Origin: Microscillaceae bacterium | GTDB taxonomy: Bacteria; Bacteroidota; Bacteroidia; Cytophagales; Microscillaceae | DNA: 11,068 bases | Reading direction: 5' to 3' | NCBI GenBank assembly: GCA_003449595.1 | Contig: DMHB01000363.1 | Coordinates: 1 to 11,068 of the forward strand | In this document: positions 7,302-11,068 of the stretch, piece by piece | Layout of the letters: every line of letters begins with the position of its first letter | How positions within the stretch are numbered: position 1 is the first letter of the stretch | The notes under the pieces: model-generated | What the model saw: the letters and a program-made list of their open reading frames with translations, nothing else | What the model was told of the DNA's origin: nothing | Databases searched by the model: none | Position numbers and translations under genes: made by a program

Positions 7302-8078
7302 ATGATAGACAACCGGCTTACTCGATTTTTTAAGCAAACCCCACATCCCGCCTTGACGGTATATTGCACTGCCGGATTTCCGACGCTGCACGACACTGTC
7401 CCTATTTTGGAAAGCCTGCAAACCGCCGGAGCTGATATTGTTGAAATTGGGATGCCTTTCTCCGACCCCATTGCCGACGGCGAAGTGATTCAACAAAGCA
7501 ACCAAGTGGCGCTGCAAAACGGGATGACTATTAAGACATTGTTTGAACAACTACAAGGGTTTCGGCAAAAAGTCCACCTGCCTGTTTTGTTGATGGGCTA
7601 TATCAATCCGGTACTGCAATATGGAATAGAGCGATTTTTTGAACACGCTGCCGAAGTAGAAGTCGATGGGGTAATTTTGCCCGATTTGCCTTTGGCAGAA
7701 TATGAACGCGAGTATTTGCCCCTTTGCCGGAAATATAACCTTTCAGCCGTGTTTTTGGTAAGCCCCCAAACGGATGAAACACGCATCCGAAAAATTGATG
7801 ATCTCACCGAAGGTTTTATTTACTTGGTGTCGTCGTCGAGTACTACCGGCAAAACACAGGGCATTCAAGCCGAGCAAATAAACTATTTCGAGCGCATTCG
7901 GCAAATGCAACTGAAAAATCCCAAACAAATTGGGTTTGGCATTGCCGATAAGGCCAGTTTTCAGACTGCTTGCCAATATGCCGAAGGGGCTATCATTGGC
8001 AGCGCGTTTATCAAAGCCATCGCGCAAAGCGCTGACTTGCCAGCCAGTATCCGGCAGTTTGTGCAAGGGCTGCGGTGA
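7302..8078 (+). CDS. trpA: Tryptophan synthase alpha subunit
   Basis: This complete TrpA of 258 residues cleaves indole-3-glycerol phosphate to indole and glyceraldehyde 3-phosphate. It passes indole to the beta subunit TrpB through the tunnel of the alpha2-beta2 complex. The catalytic acids are in place: Glu48 and Asp59 within the segment IVEIGMPFSDPIADG, equivalent to Glu49 and Asp60 of the E. coli enzyme. The mobile-loop threonine is in VSSSSTTGK (176-184), and the phosphate-binding segments GFGIADK (211-217) and IIGSAFI (231-237) are present. The start is the first ATG after the upstream stop, which gives a normal N-terminus. It follows the DUF547 gene by 3 bases, not trpB as in typical trp operons, and is the last gene before a convergent terminator. 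Any trp regulation would lie upstream of the DUF547 gene; no leader peptide or attenuator is visible there. Confidence 0.97.
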   Translation: MIDNRLTRFFKQTPHPALTVYCTAGFPTLHDTVPILESLQTAGADIVEIGMPFSDPIADGEVIQQSNQVALQNGMTIKTLFEQLQGFRQKVHLPVLLMGYINPVLQYGIERFFEHAAEVEVDGVILPDLPLAEYEREYLPLCRKYNLSAVFLVSPQTDETRIRKIDDLTEGFIYLVSSSSTTGKTQGIQAEQINYFERIRQMQLKNPKQIGFGIADKASFQTACQYAEGAIIGSAFIKAIAQSADLPASIRQFVQGLR

Positions 8079-8100
8079 GTTGGGAAATATCCTCATCTGC

Positions 8101-8136
8101 AAAAAAGGCTGCACCACAATTGGTACAGCCTTTTTT
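8101..8136. terminator. Bidirectional terminator between trpA and the M20 peptidase gene
   Basis: A 16-bp inverted repeat (8101-8116 with 8121-8136) has a single C-A mismatch and a 4-base CAAT loop. It starts with six A and ends with six T, so it reads as an intrinsic terminator on both strands. It lies between the ends of convergent genes, 22 bases after the trpA stop and 24 bases from the minus-strand peptidase stop. Confidence 0.88.
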
Positions 8137-8160
8137 GTTACATTAGGATGTCGCACTACC

Positions 8161-9636
8161 CTACTTCAACCCATTCAAGTTCTCGATGAGGCGGGCATAA
8201 AACTGTACCGATTCTACTACACAATCGACTTTGACACGCTCGTTGGTGCCGTGAACCCGCTTCAGGTCTTCGGAAGCAATGCGAATGGGCATAAACCGGT
8301 AAATGTTTTTACAAATGGGGATGAAACGGCGCGAATCGGTAGCGCCTACCACCAAATACGGTGCCACCAACACATCAGGAAATACCTCGCGGATACTTTG
8401 GTGGAGCGTTTGAAACGAAGGGTGGTCGGTCGGCGATACCGGCGAAGGATTTTGTCCCATCTGGCTTTTGCTTTGCGCTACAGCGATGCGTGGGTCGTTG
8501 ATGGTTCGCTTGACGTGCGCCAAGACATCTTCGATGGTTTCGCCGGGAATGATGCGGAAATTGACCACCGCCTTGGCTTGGGTAGGGATCACATTGTCCT
8601 TGATTCCGGCGTTGAAAACCGTGGCGGCAGTAGTGGTTCGGAGTGCTGCGTTGCCCGAGTTAGATTTTACAAACTGGCTGCGCAAAAGGGGCTCTGAAAT
8701 CCACAAATTACTAAACAGCAAACGCAAGAAGAAAGGCGCATCTGCCGCAATGAAATCGAGCATTTGGCGGGTAGCTCCTGCAATGCGTGCCGGCATTTGG
8801 TTGGCTTCCAGCCGTTGGATGGCAGCACTCAGCACCCCTACGGCAGTTTGTGGTGGGGGCATCGACGAGTGCCCGCCTTCGCCTTTTACAGTAAGCTCGA
8901 CACTGCAATAGCCTTTTTCGGCGGTGCCAATCAACGCTACTTCTTGTTGGATACCCGGAATTGACCCTTTAGAAATCAGGCCACCCTCATCGACCACCAT
9001 TTCAAGTTCAATTTTGCGGGCTTGCAAGGCTTCAACGATGGTTTGCGCCCCTAACCCGCCTACTTCTTCGTCGTGGCCGAAAGCCAGATAAATCGTTCTT
9101 TCAGGCTGAAAACCGTTTTTAACCAACATTTCTACGGCTTCCATAATCCCTATCAAAGATGTTTTGTCGTCGAGTGCGCCCCTGCCCAGCACATAGCCAT
9201 TGGCTACTGTGCCCGAAAAAGCATCAAATTCCCAGTCTTTTTCCGAAGTTCCGTCCACCGGCACTACGTCTTGGTGGGCCAACAATAGAACAGGTTTTAG
9301 CGCTGTATTTTTGCCTTTCCAAGTGTAAAGCAGGCTGTATTTGGCAAAGGTTTCTTTGGTAAGCTTGGCCGTAAGGTTGGGGTAAATGCTGTCTAAATAT
9401 TGATGAAAAGCCGTAAAGTTTTTCCCTAAATCATACATTTGGTTCAGGTTGTTGGAGATGGTTTTGTGCCGGAGTGCACCGCCTAAGTGATTGACTACTA
9501 AGTCTTTATCCACTGTTGCCTTGTTTGTTTTTACTTGGCCAAGTTGCTTAGAAGTTTGCCGCAAAGTGTTGAACAGCAGCATAGCAGCCAGCAACAACAC
9601 AATCCCCAAAAGGGATAAAATAATTTTCTTGAACAT
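8161..9636 (-). CDS. Membrane-anchored M20 family metallopeptidase (PM20D1/carboxypeptidase S-like)
   Basis: This 491-residue M20 zinc hydrolase resembles yeast carboxypeptidase S and animal PM20D1, which cleave C-terminal residues from peptides or hydrolyse N-acyl amino acids. A hydrophobic segment at about 5-22, after MFKK, is a signal anchor or signal peptide, so the enzyme probably acts outside the inner membrane. Dizinc ligands and catalytic residues are all visible: His121 and Asp123 (AHQDVVP), bridging Asp156 (GRGALDDK), catalytic Glu190 and ligand Glu191 (GHDEEVGG), Asp216 (VVDEGG) and His462 (RVHGTNE). The dimerisation-domain histidine is in GEGGHSS (252-258). The exact substrate cannot be read from sequence. 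The upstream exporter gene lies on the same strand, 96 bases away. No strong promoter was seen in that gap, so co-transcription is possible. Confidence 0.93.
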   Translation of the reverse strand: MFKKIILSLLGIVLLLAAMLLFNTLRQTSKQLGQVKTNKATVDKDLVVNHLGGALRHKTISNNLNQMYDLGKNFTAFHQYLDSIYPNLTAKLTKETFAKYSLLYTWKGKNTALKPVLLLAHQDVVPVDGTSEKDWEFDAFSGTVANGYVLGRGALDDKTSLIGIMEAVEMLVKNGFQPERTIYLAFGHDEEVGGLGAQTIVEALQARKIELEMVVDEGGLISKGSIPGIQQEVALIGTAEKGYCSVELTVKGEGGHSSMPPPQTAVGVLSAAIQRLEANQMPARIAGATRQMLDFIAADAPFFLRLLFSNLWISEPLLRSQFVKSNSGNAALRTTTAATVFNAGIKDNVIPTQAKAVVNFRIIPGETIEDVLAHVKRTINDPRIAVAQSKSQMGQNPSPVSPTDHPSFQTLHQSIREVFPDVLVAPYLVVGATDSRRFIPICKNIYRFMPIRIASEDLKRVHGTNERVKVDCVVESVQFYARLIENLNGLK

Positions 9637-9732
9637 TTTCAGTGTAATCGTTTAGTTTTAAAAGGTATCGAACCGATTTGCTAAGTTAAGACAGACTTTT
9701 GAAAACTACCAACATCAGCCTCTAACCTTGTT
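9637..9732 (-). promoter_or_regulatory. Gap between exporter and peptidase genes; no firm signal
   Basis: This 96-base intergenic stretch could hold a promoter for the peptidase. On the minus strand it contains two partial -7 matches (TAACTTAG and TACCTTTT) but no TTTG at the right distance. I see no hairpin terminator for the exporter, so the peptidase may be read from the exporter transcript. Confidence 0.2.
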
Positions 9733-11068
9733 TTATTGATAGCCTTGGGCTTGTAGGTGAAACAACTCGGCATACAAACCATCGCGGGCAAGTAGTTCTT
9801 CGTGCGAGCCGATTTCTTGCATTTGCCCATTTTGCAGCACCAGTATCCGGTCGGCCATCCGAACGGTCGAAAAACGGTGCGAAATCAGGACAGCCGTCTT
9901 GCCTTGGGTAAGTTGCGCAAAGCGTTGAAACACCTCGTACTCGGCGCGGGCATCCAAGGCGGCGGTGGGTTCGTCGAGGATAATCAGCTGGGCTTCGCGC
10001 ATGTAGGCACGCGCCAGGGCTATTTTCTGCCATTGGCCTCCCGAAAGGTCAACCCCATTGTCGAAGCGTTTGCCTAACATTTGCCCATAACCTTCGGGCA
10101 GTTGGTTGATAACCTCCTGCGCAAGGCTTTGGTGAGCCGCTTGCTCGACCAAGGCTTGGTTGGCGCGGTCGTCTATATTGCCTACCGCGATGTTGTCTTG
10201 GGCTGTCATCTGAAACCGTACAAAATCCTGAAAAATAGTACCTACCATACGGCGGTAGGCTTGCAAGTCATACTCCCGAATATCGACGCCATCCAACAAA
10301 ATACGCCCTTCTTTGGGGTCATACAAGCGGGTGATAAGTTTGACCAAGGTGGTTTTGCCGGCACCATTTTCGCCAACCAAGGCTAATTTTTCGCCTGCTT
10401 GGAGGTCAAAAGTGAGGTTGCGCACGGCCCATTGTGCGCTGTTGGCATATTTGAAACTCACGTTTTCGAACCGGAAGCCTTTCTGTATCACCGTAGGCAA
10501 AGGCTTAGGCGCTTGGGGCGAAGTGATTTGCGGCTGGATGGCAAAAAAAGTAAACCAATCTTTGAGGTAAAGCGCATTTTGGGCTATGATGGCAAAGCGC
10601 GATAAAATACCTTGCAACAGGGCTTGTAATTTACTGAATGCGCCACTTAGGAAGGTAAGATCGCCTAAGCTGATAAGCCCAGCCACTGTTTGCCCTACAA
10701 TCACCAAGTAAGCAATGTAATAGCCCACGCTGCCTAAGGTGCTGAAAAAAGTGCCCCACACTGCCCGCCGAACCACCAATTTGCGGTTGGCTAAATAATA
10801 CTGGTGCGAAACCCAAGCAAAACGATCGATGATGAAATTGGACAAGCCAAAAACCTTCAACTCCTTGGCGGTTTCGTCGCTGGCACCTATGTAGCGCAGA
10901 TAGTCCAACTCGCGCCGTTGGGGTGTCCACGAATACGCCATCGCATAACTGCGGCGGTCGAAATAATTTTCGGCAATGAAGGCCGGAATAACCGCCACCA
11001 GCAACAGCAAAATCAGCCAAGGATTGAAAAAAAATCAACCCTATCGAAAGCGTAATTACCCCAATGAT
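9733..11068 (-). CDS. ABC exporter with fused membrane and ATPase domains, partial and frame-broken
   Basis: This is the C-terminal part of an MsbA/lantibiotic-exporter-type ABC half-transporter; the 5' end lies outside the window. Counting from the TTG at 11010, 425 codons are continuous: transmembrane segments (about 1-12, 88-110), then the ATPase with Walker A GENGAGKT (213-220), Q-loop Gln261, signature LSGGQ (322-326), Walker B LIILDEP (342-348) and switch His378. That TTG is not a credible start, because it falls in the middle of a membrane helix. Extending upstream in the same frame gives FFFNPWLI and then a TGA at 11037-11035. The family pattern continues in a different frame to the window edge (IIGVITLSIGLIF), joining NPWL if one base of the A8 run at 11027-11034 is removed. 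The gene is therefore either frameshifted, misread in sequencing or slippage-dependent. The substrate is unknown; lipids, peptides or drugs are typical. Confidence 0.88.
11027..11034. other. A8 homopolymer at the exporter frame break
   Basis: Eight consecutive A on the plus strand (T8 in the sense strand of the exporter) lie exactly where the exporter reading frame changes. Seven bases instead of eight would restore one continuous frame from the window edge through to the ATPase domain. Confidence 0.85.

Noticed and set aside
8101..8136. Inverted repeat as an attachment site or small transposon remnant
   Set aside because: Position between convergent genes and the A6/T6 flanks fit an ordinary bidirectional terminator.
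7930..8697. Long plus-strand open frame of 255 codons overlapping trpA and the peptidase gene
   Set aside because: It is antisense to the M20 peptidase, crosses the terminator and shows no family similarity; it is a shadow frame.
8468..8911. Plus-strand open frame of 147 codons within the peptidase gene
   Set aside because: It mirrors the antisense strand of a gene with a complete set of catalytic residues.
11010..11010. TTG at 11010 as the true start of a separate ATPase protein
   Set aside because: It lies inside a membrane helix whose N-terminal half is encoded upstream in the other frame; a frame break explains it better.
1..11068. Search for CRISPR arrays, tandem repeats, retron-like or defence modules, tRNA genes and IS ends
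   Set aside because: No repeated units, tRNA-like folds, transposase or nuclease motifs were visible on either strand.

Overview
The window looks like chromosomal DNA of a member of the Bacteroidota, most likely a Cytophagales-type bacterium of moderate GC. Three things support this. It has a stand-alone 30S protein THX gene. Upstream of that gene is a textbook Bacteroidota promoter (TTTG, 20-nt spacer, TAnnTTTG). Shine-Dalgarno sequences are weak or absent before most genes. The content is mainly housekeeping and envelope genes. I saw no tRNA, rRNA, CRISPR array, insertion sequence, phage gene or recognisable defence island.

Layout, left to right. Positions 1-254 are a mostly non-coding leader with a small hairpin at the very edge and a candidate -7 element just before lepA (elongation factor 4). 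Thirty bases after lepA comes an iron-dependent alcohol dehydrogenase-fold gene whose sequence best resembles KdnB, the Kdo 8-oxidase used to make 8-amino-Kdo for lipopolysaccharide. A strong hairpin terminator closes this pair. Next is a tight three-gene cluster: an ABC ATPase and an ABC-2 permease of the NatA/NatB export type, then a PaiB-like FMN-binding protein. After that come the 43-codon THX gene with its own promoter and terminator, and a DUF547 gene followed 3 bases later by trpA. A near-perfect bidirectional terminator at 8101-8136 separates trpA from the minus-strand genes.

On the minus strand are a membrane-anchored M20 metallopeptidase and, upstream of it, the 3' part of an ABC exporter with fused membrane and ATPase domains. 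That exporter runs off the right edge of the window. Its reading frame is broken at a run of eight A bases at 11027-11034: the protein continues convincingly in another frame beyond the run. This is the most noteworthy feature of the window. It could be a sequencing error, a fresh frameshift mutation or slippage-dependent expression.

The genes do not form one pathway. They are translation factors (lepA, THX), envelope or LPS chemistry (KdnB-like), export (two ABC systems), amino-acid metabolism (trpA, M20 peptidase) and two proteins of unclear role (PaiB-like, DUF547). I found no convincing undescribed multi-gene system. The odd points are the exporter frame break, trpA paired with DUF547 instead of trpB, a DUF547 domain lacking its usual cysteines, and a KdnB-like gene without a visible KdnA partner.
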